64,000 nt of DNA from Bugula neritina (taxonomy: Eukaryota; Bryozoa; Gymnolaemata; Cheilostomatida; Bugulidae). The position numbers and the translations under genes were made by a program. Each line of letters begins with the position of its first letter. Positions within the stretch are counted from its first letter, which is position 1. The notes beneath the pieces were generated by a model, which saw nothing but the letters and a program-made list of their open reading frames with translations, was not told the DNA's origin and ran no database searches. Positions 1 to 13,956 of the stretch are shown piece by piece. The stretch covers positions 5,703,680 through 5,767,679 of the forward strand of contig OZ037767.1 in assembly GCA_964035545.1 (NCBI GenBank), in the 5' to 3' direction.

Positions 1-564
1 AATCAATAAAATTCCATAAAGCATAGAGAAAAACATTTGATTAACTACTGCATATTTTTGCATCCAGTAAACTAAAACAAAGGTTTATAGTTGGAGAAAA
101 ATTCAGTATACATGTAAAAGTAACATTCCTGAAAATTATAGATAATATCAATGGACGGAAATTGATTTATAGAAAGATAGTTTTGCTAGCTACAATTACA
201 AGGCAATATATAGATATTGTTGTATACTGGATATTGAATAAAATGTGGGCAAAATTGCAGGATAAAGAAAGACAACTCCCTAACTACATTCTTTAATATT
301 CCAAGATTTATAAGAAATCAGACTGTATGCAACAAGTAAACTTGAAAACAACTTTTTAGAATATTATTATAAGCCAAGACAACAAACTTATTGAGCAAAC
401 AACTCCTACAACTTCAATTCAAAAAAACATTTTGACACTTGAAGATGTCAAGTGCCAATAAAAAACCACCTGCTAAGTATGCCATTAGAAGAAGAGCAAG
501 TAATAAAACATGTTTACAGTTGGTGTTGAGTACAGCTGTCATTTGTGAGTGTATGGGGCACCTA

Positions 565-3500
565 CTATGGAGTGGACACCTGCCTAAGTATGTCAATACT
601 TCCTGTTATGTTTGCATCCTGTGACACCATATCAGCTTTGAGAGCATTGAGGATTCCATCCACTACAGCAGTGTTTGCTCTAAAAGTTATACACAAAACA
701 AACACTATGACAAACAAATCTACAATTCAATACACAGTTATCACCAACATTGTACCCTCTCTCTCACTGACAACGGTAAGAAAAGAGGTGATGTTATTGT
801 ATAATAAGTTTTACAGTGGAAACGATTTGTTCTCATGTTATATGCAGCATTTTTGCAAATGGCAACTATATTCAAATATTATTATATAGAACTATGGTCA
901 CCTAATTAGATATAAACAAAATATTAACTGCTGGTATAAATTTGTTTGAATTTTCTCAAAATATAGATTTATAATATCAAGTCTTTAAGCAAATTGAAGA
1001 TAACAAATTTTTTTTTAAAAGCTGAATGTGTTTTGGAATTATCTTCTTCCAGGTGGTATGCAAACTCACTAAAACCTAGACTGTGAACGAAATGACATAC
1101 TTTCACATAAAAGTTGTCATAGCCTTTGCTATTTCATACTGATATATTTCACATTCTAACATACTGAAATAGTTGGCTTTTAAGAAACCAAATGAAAGTA
1201 AAAGTTGAAAACTTCTCAAGAATAAAGAAAACAATGAACATTAAGAATAACGAAAGAAGCTCAACTATTAGTCAGAAAGAGATGATTAATAAATTGGGAC
1301 CAGCATTACCTACAGCAAAGCTCAGCATACCTTGCATATACCATTGCTTACTGTATAGCAGAATGCATGCGGTGATGTACCAAGACTATTTATTACCTGT
1401 TGTACAAGTTTACTAAACATGGCCGTGCAGTAAGCTGGAATAAAACAAGTCAAAGGGTACAGAAAATGGTTCAGATTTGTGAAAAAACTCAACTGAAAAA
1501 AAAGGAGAGTGGAAAATATCTAATATTTAAAATATATAAGATGAAAATTTTCATAAATTTCCTATAAGACTTATATAATCTAATATGGACACCTTTTGTC
1601 AAATGATAGAATAGCTACTTTCATATCCATAAACCTGTGTGGTGAATAGACTGATGCTGTTGGATGAGTGCTCTTATTGCATAAACACTGGTGGAATAAA
1701 CCAATCAGCATAGACGTTATAAAACTTGAATCTTACCTGTGAGCTGAAGTGTCTCCCCCTCCACCAACTTGACATCTAAGAAACTTCACTTCAGCAGCCA
1801 ATATATCAACTTCTCTTTTATACTCGGAGGTCTTTGCAACCATTTCATTAGTCTGTAACAAACTAGCAACACTAACGCAAACTGGCAATCGCTACATAAG
1901 CTAATATTTATCACTTGTGAATGTGCATCCATTGTTGGCTTACTATATAATGGCTAAAGTTTGAGAGTTACCGAAACCATCACCAGGATTTGTAAGGCAG
2001 AGAAATGAGAGAAACAAAGAGTCACTAGGAGTACACCAGGCTAAACCATTTTTTACTTTTCCATAAAGTAGAATATATTAGAAAGTAGAGTATACTATAC
2101 AGAGTAGAATATATTAGAGAGTAGAGAATACTATACAGAGTAGAATATATTAGAAAGTAGAGTATACTATACAGAGTAGAATATATTAGAGAGTAGAGTA
2201 TACTATACAGAGTAGAATATATTAGAAAGTAGAGTATACTATACAGAGTAGAATATATTAGAGAGTAGAGTATACTATACAGAGTAGAATATATTAGAAA
2301 GTAGAGTATACTATACAGAGTAGAATATATTAGAAAGTAGAGTATACTATACGGAGTAGAATATATTAGAGAGTAGAGTATACTATACAGAGTAGAATAT
2401 ATTAGAGAGTAGAGTATACTATACAGAGTAGAATATATTAGAGAGTAGAGTATACTATACAGAGTAGAATATATTAGAGAGTAGAGTATACTATACAGAG
2501 TAGAATATATTAGAGAGTAGAGTATACTATACAGAGTAGAATATATTAGAGAGTAGAGTATACTATACAGAGTAGAATATATTAGAGAGTAGAGTATACT
2601 ATACAGAGTAGAATATATTAGAGAGTAGAGTATACTATACAGAGTAGAATATATTAGAAAGTAGAGAATACTATACAGAGTAGAATATATTAGAGAGTAG
2701 AGTATACTATACAGAGTAGAATATATTAGAGAGTAGAGTATACTATACAGAGTAGAATATATTAGAGAGTAGAGTATACTATACAGAGTAGAATATATTA
2801 GAGAGTAGAGTATACTATACAGAGTAGAATATATTAGAGAGTAGAGTATACTATACAGAGTAGAATATATTAGAGAGTAGAGTATACTATACAGAGTAGA
2901 ATATATTAGAGAGTAGAGTATACTATACAGAGTAGAATATATTAGAGAGTAGAGTATACTATACAGAGTAGAATATATTAGAAAGTAGAGTATACTATAC
3001 AGAGTAGAATATATTAGAAAGTAGAGTATACTATATAAAGTAGAATATATTAGAGAGTAGAGTATACTATACAGAGTAGAATATATTAGAGAGTAGAGTA
3101 TACTATACAGAGTAGAATATATTAGAGAGTAGAGTATACTATACAGAGTAGAATATATTAGAAAGTAGAGTATACTATACAGAGTAGAATATATTAGAGA
3201 GTAAAGTATACTATATAGAGTAGAATATATTGCAGCATTTAACATAATAATAAAAAAGGAGACAAAATATCTGTATGTAACCTAAATATGAGAATCACTA
3301 TTATATATCGCATCATATCAATATTATATAATGTTATATTAGTATAGTATATCGTTATCATAAACTACAGTGTATTAGTTTATCATGTCATATTATCCCA
3401 AATGCTAAACCTCTGAGACTTATACACAAACCTGCCGAGCTAGCGAATAGTTCTCCTCGTCCAACTGAGCAACTCTCTCTCGCAACTTCCTGTGAACATT

Positions 3501-6500
3501 CTCATTCTTCATTCCCTCACCGTCCATAACTTTCAGCCGCTCCTTACACTTGCCAAGCTGTCTGCTGCACACCATGTTGTCATGCTTCAGTTGCTTATTC
3601 TCCCTCCTAAATTAAACATATAGTGTCAAATAGCATGGTGGTCTAGCGGCTAGAGCACTGCCTAGTAAAAACTAGGTTAGTGGTTCGAATCTCAATGAAT
3701 GTCATTGGTGATGTTAGGAAGGGCATTCAGTCATAATTGCTCCTTTGCCACAACAGAAAATAGCCTGCTTAAAAAAAACCTTTTTATCAGGGGTTCCCAT
3801 AGAGATGGCGACTAAAAACTCATGTGAACGAGTATTGAACAGCCGGACTTATTGTAAAAAATGTTACCTCACAGTATTAAAAATATAATTATCCAGGTGA
3901 AACTATAAAGTATCGAGGACATATGGCTGGAGTGTTACCACACAATACTTACCTATATTTTGTAGACAAGTTCTCGATGATATCAGCCTGAGAGTGACAT
4001 TCTTGTTTCAGCTGTTCCACGACACTGTTTTGTGCCACATACATGTTCTCCATCTCATTCAGCTGTTTACCTGCAAATATTCAACACCTCTACCTGTATT
4101 ATAAAAAGGTAAGATAAATCCAAACTGCACATTAAATGCCTCTAACATCTAATAACCATACTATAGAAAATCTATACTATACTATATCAATCATAAAAAA
4201 GGGAGATGAAGAGAAGATAAATTTAAACTTAGATAATATTTGATAGTTTAAAGGCTTCTGTTTTGCACTGCTTCCAAATTCCAGTCATAACAATATTCCT
4301 CGTTGAATTAATCGTTAATAAAAGAAATCAAGATAGCATTTAGCCTTAGAACTCACTGTATCTAGCCTCAGTATCTGTGATAACCCTCTGCAGCTCATCC
4401 TCTCTGTTTTCTAACTTCCGGGTCAAAGAATGAAGCTCACCATTACGAGATCTGTCGACGTTATTAAAGGCCATCTTTGCCTGGTTTAGCTGAAGTTAAA
4501 GTTATATTTTCAAACCCAACATATATGATTACATCAAAATAACATACAAACAAAGCTACATATGAGAACACATTATACTATATATTCACGTTAGATGCAC
4601 GTTATAAAATATAAATATATTAAAAAATAAAATGCAATTCATAATTCAGTAAGAATGTAACAAATAGTGACATATAATTGTATTGGCTGTAGTAATTTAT
4701 ATTTCTACTCTATAACAGGAAGTACCACTAGGGTAGATAAAGCATTAATTCAATAAAACACAAGTCTTATTAGACACAAGGCTAAATAATCACGAGACCA
4801 CAAGACAAAATAGAATATGAAACAAAAAAATTGAATATTTTAAAATCACAGCACATCAAGTTTTCACAGCGATATGTGATAACATAATATATAGTGGACA
4901 ATGGTTTCTAATATTTTATTCAATAGTAAACAAGAGTTGTCTTTTTTATATACAAAATGCATGTGATTGCAAAGGGAAACCAGCTGCCAACATCAAATGC
5001 GTTGGCATGGAACCAAAAACATTTCTACACATCCAAATTACATAAATTAAACCAATAACACTGACTAGAGTTATTATTTAAATAATGCACTTTGGATGTT
5101 CCACAACTCATAAACTGGTGATTATAATTAACTACTTGTGCTTCATGATTACACAAAACCAAATTTCTTGCGATTGCTATACTTCAAAAAAAGATAGCTC
5201 CAAAAAAGATCTTAGAAGCTTTTTCCAACACAAATACTTGCAATCTAATACATAAACAAACTATAGAAAACAGCAGAACTGAAATTAAATCATTTTAGCA
5301 GTTGAGTAGTTCAACACACCTGCTTCTCAAGATCTTGGTTAAACTTGGTCAGCTTTACGCTTTCCTCTCTCGACTGTATTACATCTCTCTCTGCAGCATC
5401 CAAACGGTTTCTAACATCTTCCAACTCTTTCTTGACACGTAGTATAGACTACAATAGGCGTTGTATGTCTTTACAGCATTGATACATACAGTTGAGAGAA
5501 GTGGCTTATTACTTCATCGGTAAACATGAGGGCATAACTCCCAACACAGCTAGACTGGCACTTCATATCACACAGAGTTATGAGATTACCAAGCAACTAG
5601 TCCGTAGATCCAACCCATTACAATGAGAGGTGGGCATCTATATAACTTTTATATCGTTGACAAACTGACAAACATGCAGCAACTTTTTGACCAAATTTCG
5701 CAAGAGCTGAAAAGATGTATTTCTGAACTTAATCCGCTTTTAGATAACACTTTACCTCATCTTTAACCTGCTCCACCTTTATAATTCTATTTCTAAGTTT
5801 GTTCTTCTCTTCTACAGCCATGTCTCTCTCACATGCTAGCTGTGTAAGATCTATCCTTCTACCAGTGGTGCTCTATTGTAGTAGAAATATTACATGAATA
5901 CATTGTATAGATGCATTGCTATACGTCGTGCGGATGTGTTGGAATAAACTTGGCGGGTTTTCTGTACATGAGGTTTTTCACTAGTTTGTAGTCATGACAG
6001 ATATTCATGAGCTTATAACAGTAAGTTAACCAGCTAACTAGTAACTACATGCAATATCAATAAGGAGCAGCCGCGATTTGGGGGTTAGACTGTTAGAGCG
6101 TTGGATTAGTAAACACAAAGTCAGTGGTTTAATTCCCAGTAAAGGTCATTGATGATGTTATGAAGAGCATCCAGTCATAATTGCTCCTGTGCCATATATG
6201 AATAAGTCTTTAGCTTAATGTAACAAAAACCCTTTCTATTGAAGGTTTCTCACAGGGATGGTGACTATAAACCTGCGTGAGCTTTTTTTACATACAATGC
6301 CAATGACTGGAGAGTAGATCTTAGTTATCAGTAACCACAAACAACTGCTAGTTAGTAGTTAGCAGCGAATATTTAACAGTCAATAGTTAAAAGACAACAA
6401 CTCCGAGCTAATAACTATTCAGTAACAGAGAAAAAGTAGAAACTAGCAGTGAGTGAATTAACATATAGTTATATATAATGAATGACTAGTAGTAGTCGCA

Positions 6501-9500
6501 GTTACTAACTACTAACTAACTAGTAGCAAGTATTGATGATAGAGCTAGTAGTAGAGTAACTTAGTAACTAGTGTGTTATATTCACCTCTACCATGCTACT
6601 CTGGTATATTGCCAACTCATTCTTATGTTTCAGTAGTTCAGAACTTGCAGCATCCTTTTCTCTAAGAGTTCGCTCCAACTGAACCTATCAGAACAACAGG
6701 CTAAAAATATATTTCTATTTAGCAGGAATACCTGTTTCATATTACTGTAATATATATTATGTTACTGTAATGTAATATTACATTGCTGTAATATCGTATT
6801 ATATTGCTGTAATATAGTCTTTTTTATTGTAATATAGTATTACACTACTGTAATATAATATTACGTTGCTGTAATATAGTATTATGTTGCTGTAATATAG
6901 TATTACGTTACTGTAATATAATATTACGTTGCTGTAATATAGTATTACATTACTGTAATATAATATTACGTTGCTGCAATATAATATTACGTTGCTGTAA
7001 TATAGTATTACTTTGCTGTAATATAGTATTACACTACTGTAATATAGTATTACATTACTGTAATATAATATTACGTTGCTGTAATATAGTATTACACTAC
7101 TGTAATATAGTATTACATTACTGTAATATAGTATTACGTTGCTGTAATATTATATTACGTTGCTGCAATATAATATTACGTTGCTGCAATATAATATTAT
7201 GTTGCTGTAATATAGTATTATGTTGCTGTAATATAGTATTACACTACTGTAATATAGTATTACTTTGCTGTAATATAATATTACGTTGCTGTAATATAGT
7301 ATTACACTACTGTAATATAATATTACGTTGCTGTAATATAGTCCGTGTACCTGGAGTTGGCTGTTACTCTCAGTAGTCTGTTTCAGCCTCCGTTCCATCT
7401 CGGATATTTCATTCTTGACTTCAGTTCTCGCCGACATTTTAGCATTCTTCAGAGTTGTCTTATGCTCATTAGTTAAAAGTTCACATCTTTGCTTCAGAGC
7501 GGATAACTCCTCGGCCATCTGCTCTCTCTCAAGTAACGCCTGGAAATCATAAATAAAGTTCCACAACTATAAATCTGGAGTAAAGTTTTTACACGAGAAC
7601 TAAATGGAATCAACTTTCACATCACAAGTTTTCTACTATTACCATGTTTTACTTATTGGCGGCCATATTGTTTCCTCCGTAAAATATTGATGTGAATCAC
7701 TAACAAACCTAAAAGTATGCACATGGTAGAACCATGGAACTGCAAGATAAAGCTACAGCATGCACACATCAAACCTATACTTCAACATAAACTATTCAAC
7801 GTAATGGAGAATTAGCTAACTACATGAAAGCATCACATAACAATGGCACATAACATAATCTCCACTGTCACCCACAGTACAGATTCATCTCATCAGACCA
7901 CAACTCTGCTCCTTACAACTGAGTAGTCTGAAACTGACCTGAGCTTTCTCCGTGTTAGCCTGTTCTGTGATCTGTATTCCGACCTTGACCTTCTCAACAG
8001 CCTGAAACTCTCGCTCCTGCATATCCACCAGCTGCCTCTTGATGTTTGACAACGTCTCTATCATCTCATTCTTCTCTCTGAATAATTCATAACAGTGTTT
8101 ATAAAATAGTGCACCTGTATATTATGTAGACAACGACGGTATTTATACTAATTCATAGAAGAAACTCCTTCTTAAAACATTGCGCTGCATAGCATTATTT
8201 ATTATTACATATATTATATATAATATATATAATATATGTAATATAATAGGTAATGTTTCCATAAGCTAAATGTTGAAGTTGCACTGTAAGAGATATCTAC
8301 TGTATTAACTAACAATCTAATAATAATTCATGTGTAGCCTTTCACACTTTGTATATCGTATTTAGTATTTAGTCAAAGTAACTTGAAGTCTAACTAATAT
8401 TACATAACACAGATATCTATCTAGTAATACATCATACACATATCTAGTAATATATGATACACATATGTAGAAATACACATTTCACACAAATGTGTGTACG
8501 TAATGACTGCATACTCGGTGAGCTGATGTACTAAGGAAGTAGGATCGCAATGGGCGGCAATAATCCCCGCGTTCTGTCCACATCTCACACAAACTCCGCC
8601 TCCTTTTCTAGTGCCTGTCCTGTCAAACTCAGAGAGTGATTCCTGAATGAGGAGTTTGGATTTGTGTTCTTCCACTTTTTGCTGGGCAGCATATAGCGCC
8701 TCTCTGTATGAAGGTAGTGCGTACAGATTACTGGATCATATCAAATTAGTTTAGAAATTATAAATGCACCAAAAAAAACAATTTTTCCAACTCAAATACA
8801 TGGGAAATCTAAGAACTGAAATTATTCCTATTGCTACATAAAAGTTGAACTTGTTAGGTGCATATAATTTAGCAATAATATAATAAAAATACTTTGTGGC
8901 TGCTAGCTGTTGCTCCATAATCTCAGTCTTAGATGTATGGAGAGCTTTCAATAGTTCAAGGTCATTGATATGCTTAGAGAGTGACTGCTTAGTGGCTGGT
9001 GATGATGTAGAGTCGTCTCCCTTACTCTTGTTCAGCGCATTCTATCAATAGAAAAGCAGGCATACTATCACAACTATAATATTAGTTGGATGTATATCAG
9101 TAAACACAGTAGGTCTCAAACTTGATGGTCATATATTGCAATGACAGATTTCTTGTACTACATTTACCAACCCTGAAGGTTGAAACTCTCACTAAAAGTA
9201 TATGACGCTGAGATACTTCAGTCTTATATATCATCTAACAATATAGTATAGTGCTCCCTCCGTATCTCACTAACCGCAATTTGTGACATAGTAGAATACC
9301 AGATTTAACTGAAGGATCGTTAAATTTGACTAGTTTGTCCCTATACACACACACACATAAGCCATAAAAACAGGGAGTGTCGTGAGAAAGAGGATCTGGG
9401 AGCTATGAAGGGAGTACTGTACTTCTAACACACGTAAGCATCTAAAGCATCAAGTCCAGAACAAACCTACAGTCCCCACTAAATCTAAACTTTGGTTTTA

Positions 9501-10542
9501 TAAATTACCTTGAGATCATATTTATAATCACGGTATATAAGACCAGCAGGTGAGACACACTAACTCATGCCATTCATATTATCTTTTATATAAGAACTGG
9601 AAAAGGTAATACTATTGTTGTCAACTGCTACATACCTGAAGGATGGCTGAGGTCTGTTGAGCAGCTCCCAGTCTGGAGTTCTCCTCCAGCAGGTCATTCA
9701 AATGAGTCTTGTAGGTGGCCAGTTCACCCTGCGTGGTGAAACGTACACAGATAAGACATGGAATACATAACATGAAGCTTATATGCCCCCAGAGAAAAAC
9801 TCAGGTTGTGTTTATACAATCCTTCATCCCTGTAAAACCCCCAGATGGTGGAAGATTTTTAGATGACTTTCACTAAAATCTAACTCAATCTGCGATATCA
9901 AGTACAAGTTGTTTACACATGATAGAATTAGCTTTGAGAGTTTACATAGTGACTTAATAAACTCATACTACTGTACCTGAGTAAACTTGAGCTCTGACTC
10001 AAGCTGCCGAATGTAAGCTGACTGGTGTTGGATGATGCCGACAGCTTCCTCTGGGTTGGGCAAAGGGCGACTAGCCGCTGACGGCGCAGGTCTATTATCC
10101 ACTGGCTGCCATAACAAAAAGTCATCTCAGAAAAATGCATAAACTTGTTATTATAAAATTGATAACAAAAAAGTCATTCCAAATAACATTTTTTTATAAT
10201 AAAAGACGCAGGTATCATTCGGTAATTGAGGCCTTCGTGCTTGTTGTTTGTATTATTTATGTCAAATACTCTACTAGTATGTCACCTGAAATAAATGAGA
10301 ATTATTACAATTTCAAAACAAAACAAAAGGGATTAAACTTTATGGACCAACAGTTGCTATCCATATAAGTACCTCTTGCCATAAACTAGGATTGTGCTCT
10401 TGTAAGAGTTGCCTGAGTCCATCAACTGCGCCTCTGTTTCTCTCCGGTGAAGATTCCGGTACTCTTCTACCAGACGGTGAAACAGAAACTGGCCTTCGGT
10501 TCAGCTTTGGTCTCAAGGCTGCCAAAGAGCGGTGAGCTCTTT
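565..10542 (-). CDS. SDCCAG8: SDCCAG8-like centrosomal coiled-coil protein, 15 exons seen, first coding exon unresolved
   Basis: A centrosome/ciliary-base scaffold family; human SDCCAG8 is about 713 residues. Coding exons in transcript order: 10542-10373, 10105-9977, 9728-9636, 9041-8893, 8703-8515, 8077-7939, 7539-7351, 6684-6586, 5872-5756, 5448-5320, 4489-4357, 4070-3953, 3606-3432, 1852-1737, 679-565. All have GT-AG borders and compatible phases, giving about 685 residues. Recognition rests on an N-terminal region ending IIQHQSAYIRQLESELKF, a Cys motif GGGVCVRCGQNAG that matches the family's GGLCLKCAQHEA, and coiled coil to the end, including a segment resembling human QVKQVLQISEEANFEKT. 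The last exon (ending ILRQVSTP, stop at 565) fits by phase but is least certain. The start exon is ambiguous: an ATG near 11813 with donor at 11785, or an ATG near 10708, both fit the phase. Confidence 0.85.
2064..3232. repeat. 36-bp minisatellite in an SDCCAG8 intron, about 32 copies
   Basis: Near-perfect tandem units of the form agagtagaatatattaga followed by gagtagagtatactatac. The main variation is gaga versus gaaa in the middle, with rare point changes. It lies between the exons at 1737-1852 and 3432-3606. Because 36 is divisible by 3 and one minus-strand frame lacks stops, it shows a 406-codon open frame of a 12-residue YST/LYSI/LYSLI period. I treat this as an artefact of the repeat, not a gene. 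Confidence 0.95.
3631..3855 (+). repeat. tRNA-derived SINE-like repeat, copy 1
   Basis: Begins with a box-A-like stretch (tggtctagcggctagagcac) and, about 30 bases on, a box-B-like stretch (ggttcgaatct), as in a tRNA-derived RNA polymerase III promoter. A non-tRNA body follows with aagggcattcagtcataatt. A second diverged copy lies at 6070-6282 in the same orientation. No acceptor-stem pairing or complete cloverleaf was found, so it is not a functional tRNA gene. Ends are approximate. It sits in an SDCCAG8 intron. Confidence 0.7.
6070..6282 (+). repeat. tRNA-derived SINE-like repeat, copy 2
   Basis: Shares the tRNA-like head (gggttagactgttagagcg, then agtggtttaattccc) and the body motif gagcatccagtcataattgc with copy 1 at 3631-3855. 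Both copies also share a 3' part of the form gtttctcacagggatggtgact. Divergence between them is visible throughout, so both look old. Ends are approximate. Confidence 0.65.
6725..7342. repeat. 21-bp AT-rich satellite abutting an SDCCAG8 splice donor
   Basis: About 29 imperfect units of the type gtaatatagtattacgttgct, with ttg/cta and ata/aat variants. It fills the intron between the exons at 7351-7539 and 6586-6684, starting only about 8 bases inside the donor of the upstream exon. The 7-residue period of the open frame seen here is the repeat read through from the real exon. Confidence 0.9.
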
Positions 10543-13500
10543 CTATAAAAATATATTTTTACTGCATAATTCAAAGTTTAATGAAGCCATTTTTATCACC
10601 TAAAAAGTACTAAATGGATATTGTCTGTAACTACACAACTAACAATAATATAACTACAGAAACTTTTAGAATAACATGTTTGTAGTAGATTACTTTTAGT
10701 TGCCATCATGACCTAAGCTTGAATATTAATAAGTCAGTTGATTTAAAAATAGTTTACAAATTAAATCATGCTTTAGCAATGTTAAGAAGTAATTAGTAAA
10801 AGTTGAATGTATATCAATATACCTTTGGTCATGACTCCATCAGTTACAATTTATCATGCATAACGTATATGCAAAATAATTGCACCAAAAATATATGTTG
10901 TTTTAGTTTGGGGTCAGTACACTTTATCAAAATTGAATAAACTCATTGACTTTGACTCATTCATTGATTTTAAGTTTTACAATTACTACTAGTATTACTG
11001 TTTTATTTTTACTCTTAGTTTACCTACCAGCTACGTTATTATCCAACTTATAACAACACTAATAGTTTATTGCTTAAGTTATTGAATGATTGATATGAGC
11101 ACTAGACCTAGCTCTTACAGTTTGATTTAGCGGTACACCAACTGCAAGAATTTGAATATTACAATACAAACTAACTGGGATTCAAATCAAAGTGAATTTG
11201 ACAGTCTGAGTATTAAAGAAACTATCACTATAACATTCACTATGACTATGAGAATGACTGAATGAGTATCGTCATCAGTGATGAGTCCCACTATCAGTAT
11301 CAGCATTGAGTATAAGTATGAGTATGACAGTATGAGTATGAGTATTACTATTAATATCAGTATCACTATCAGTATGAGTATCCGTACTGCCTATGGCTAT
11401 GCCTATTGAGTACTAGTACTATTATTATAAGTATAACTATAACTATTACTATTAATATTAGTATTACACTTTGGTTTAGTTTTAGTTTTACTAACCATGC
11501 TCTGGAGTTTTTGGTTGCATCAAAGATGATGGCATGCTGGCCTTTAAGTTTAATGTTACAACTTATGTGCAAATAATTTACTGATAAACTCATCAAGTGA
11601 TGTTTTCACAACTTCATTTCAAATTGATTCTTATAAGGCTTGTAAGAAACGAATGAGCTGAAGTCTCCAGATTTCAATTAAACAAGCCATTTTCAAGTTG
11701 ACAATTATTTTTAAATTGATGCTTTAGTCTGAGAGACACCGCTTATACGATAAATAAATATTCGCAAAAGTTTATGAATATATACCTGCGACTACTAAAA
11801 AACAAACACGCATAGTTCGCTACGTTCTGTCCTTCTAGTGGGAAAATAAAAATTGGAAGATAACTTCGAGGTTACAGCTAAAACGCGCATTTATGAATAT
11901 CGAATTATACGCCAGCCAACAATATATTATTTTTTATTTCTATAACTTGCAAAATGCAGCCATATTTCTGTATGAGTGTCACACAGTGACTGTGTATAAT
12001 AATCATTTAGATTACAGTGAGTCTATTTATGCAGGGAACATATTACTTGTCTATAATAGAAAATAAAATGTTAGTCATTTATTCATAGAATATTACATTG
12101 CTGTGAGCGGACATGGGGAATTTTTCACTATGATGAGTTGTACTGATGTGATTAGATCAGTCGTGCTGAATCAGTATAACTCAAGGTTGTGTACAGAAAA
12201 CATGCCTCTACAAAAAAACTGATTGATTATGGCAAACAGATGATTTAAAGACAAAATTTATCTGATCTTGTATATAAACATCCAAATTATAACATCAAGT
12301 CTGATTATGACAAGACATTGGGTGCAAGTCATCATATATAGTACGTTGTTATATAATATGAGCTTATGAACAGCAATTTTATAGCTTTTTACAACATTTT
12401 TTATACATATGTTCATCTTTTACATTTTGAGGAGGGTAGGTGCATGGGTTTGGAATATGTCTATACTCTTGTGTGTGTTTATAATCATAAGCTCCTTCCT
12501 AATTCTTTAAATTCAGTTCCAATAATTCCTTGATCAGACTTATACATTACATAGGCCATGCATTTTGCTCAACAGGCCTGCCAGTGTTAGATCCTAGGAC
12601 CTTAGAAATGCATTAGTGCCCTTTGAGCTTTGTTATTGCGTGCCAAGTGGATGATTGCCATAATTAATATAGGTCAGCTAAGCCTATTTGAGGTTAGCCA
12701 ATGATGCGCTGCTTAAATGCGCGTCGGCGATGGTACAATACGTGCAATTATAGTTGCATAACCTTATCACGGTCACGATGACAACGTCCCAGTGCACGTG
12801 TATGCCACTACGTTTTACTTCTAGCATGATTATTTGCAGTAGACCTACTGAGACAAGAAGCTTCGTATAATATAGTGACTGTCAGCCACATGTAAGTGAG
12901 ATCTTAGATTGATGGAAATTTAATCTAAATCCTTGTTGATAAGAAGATTTAGCAAACTTTTAAGGTAATGCTTTACCTTATAACAGATGACCTGAAATTT
13001 ATTGCATCTGCATGCTGTTTTCTTGTTTAAATTTAAATAAATCAATTGCTTTGTCACATAATAAAAGCCATTATTAGATTGTACTTCTCAAGTATTAGAA
13101 TTTAATTTATCCAAATATATAAGTCATTAATTTTAGGCAGTTATAGTAAGCAATGATGAACATACTATTACATTATTATTACTAATATTTATATAATTAT
13201 AATATTAATATAACATATTCCTGTAAGCTAATGCTATTGAAGTTTGAAGTATATTATAATTAAACTGGTATAACTATAAATTACAAGTATAATATTTATT
13301 TGCTTTTTTAGTTATTATTACTGTATTGTTTACACTTTTAACAGATTGTTTTTTGTTTAACTAGAGGTTTGAGATTATATGCTACAAAGAAGCTTTGGGT
13401 AAATTTGGTATGGATCAAAGTAATAATAATGTACTTCTTTCCTATTTCATGTCATACTATTTGAACTAGTTTGATATTAGTGTGATACGTGAAAAATATG

Positions 13501-13956
13501 CTAGCAATTTTCATATGCCAGTTATAAATTGCTTAGAATTTAAAATATTTGGTCTTGAATAAAGTTGAAATTCGAAGTTGGAAAATCCCAGGTTTTATTA
13601 CAAAACAACTGTTTCAAGTCTTTTGTGTGTGTTCCTAGGTTAACAGGGTTGAAAGGTATATAACTGGTTGGTCCGTGACCCCACCTTTCCACTACACAGA
13701 CTAATAACCCCCAATCTTTGTTGCTATATTCAATATTTTAATCAGAATTTTAGTGACAGTAAGTACTTGGTTTAATGATTGACATTATTACAAGTCATAA
13801 CCTACAGGCTCTATAGTAATATAGGTGATTATTTATCCAGTTTTCAATTCTCAAACCATTTCTGAAGATAGTAGAATGTTCATTCACCCATGATCAATTC
13901 AAATGCCATCTTGGGTCAGGGTATATAAACTATAAATATACCACTTCTCTCTTCAG
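10543..13956. other. Divergent intergenic region between SDCCAG8 and gene A1
   Basis: No protein-coding exon recognised apart from possible SDCCAG8 first-exon candidates near 10692-10708 and 11786-11813. Both genes must start in or around this interval and read away from each other. From about 11150 on, the sequence recurs at 23925 onward as the left part of the segmental duplication, for example the block around 13000-13120 against 24740-24860. Preserved non-coding blocks may hold gene A promoter elements, but I see no clear core-promoter motif. Confidence 0.5.
11225..11475. repeat. Degenerate ATGAGT/AGTATC hexamer repeat
   Basis: Irregular tandem array of hexamers such as atgagt, agtatg, cagtat and tactat over about 250 bases, lying just inside the left edge of duplication unit 1. 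The matching place in unit 2 (after 23985) lacks the array, so it expanded in unit 1 or was lost in unit 2. Confidence 0.6.

Noticed and set aside
545-889. Plus-strand 114-codon frame
   Set aside because: Runs antisense to the putative last SDCCAG8 exon; no recognisable content.
2025-3245. 406-codon minus-strand open frame
   Set aside because: It is the 36-bp minisatellite read through in a stop-free frame, inside an SDCCAG8 intron, with no non-repeat protein content apart from the ends.
3631-3720. Possible tRNA gene
   Set aside because: Boxes A and B are present, but the acceptor stem does not pair and the sequence recurs with a non-tRNA body at 6070; it is SINE-like.
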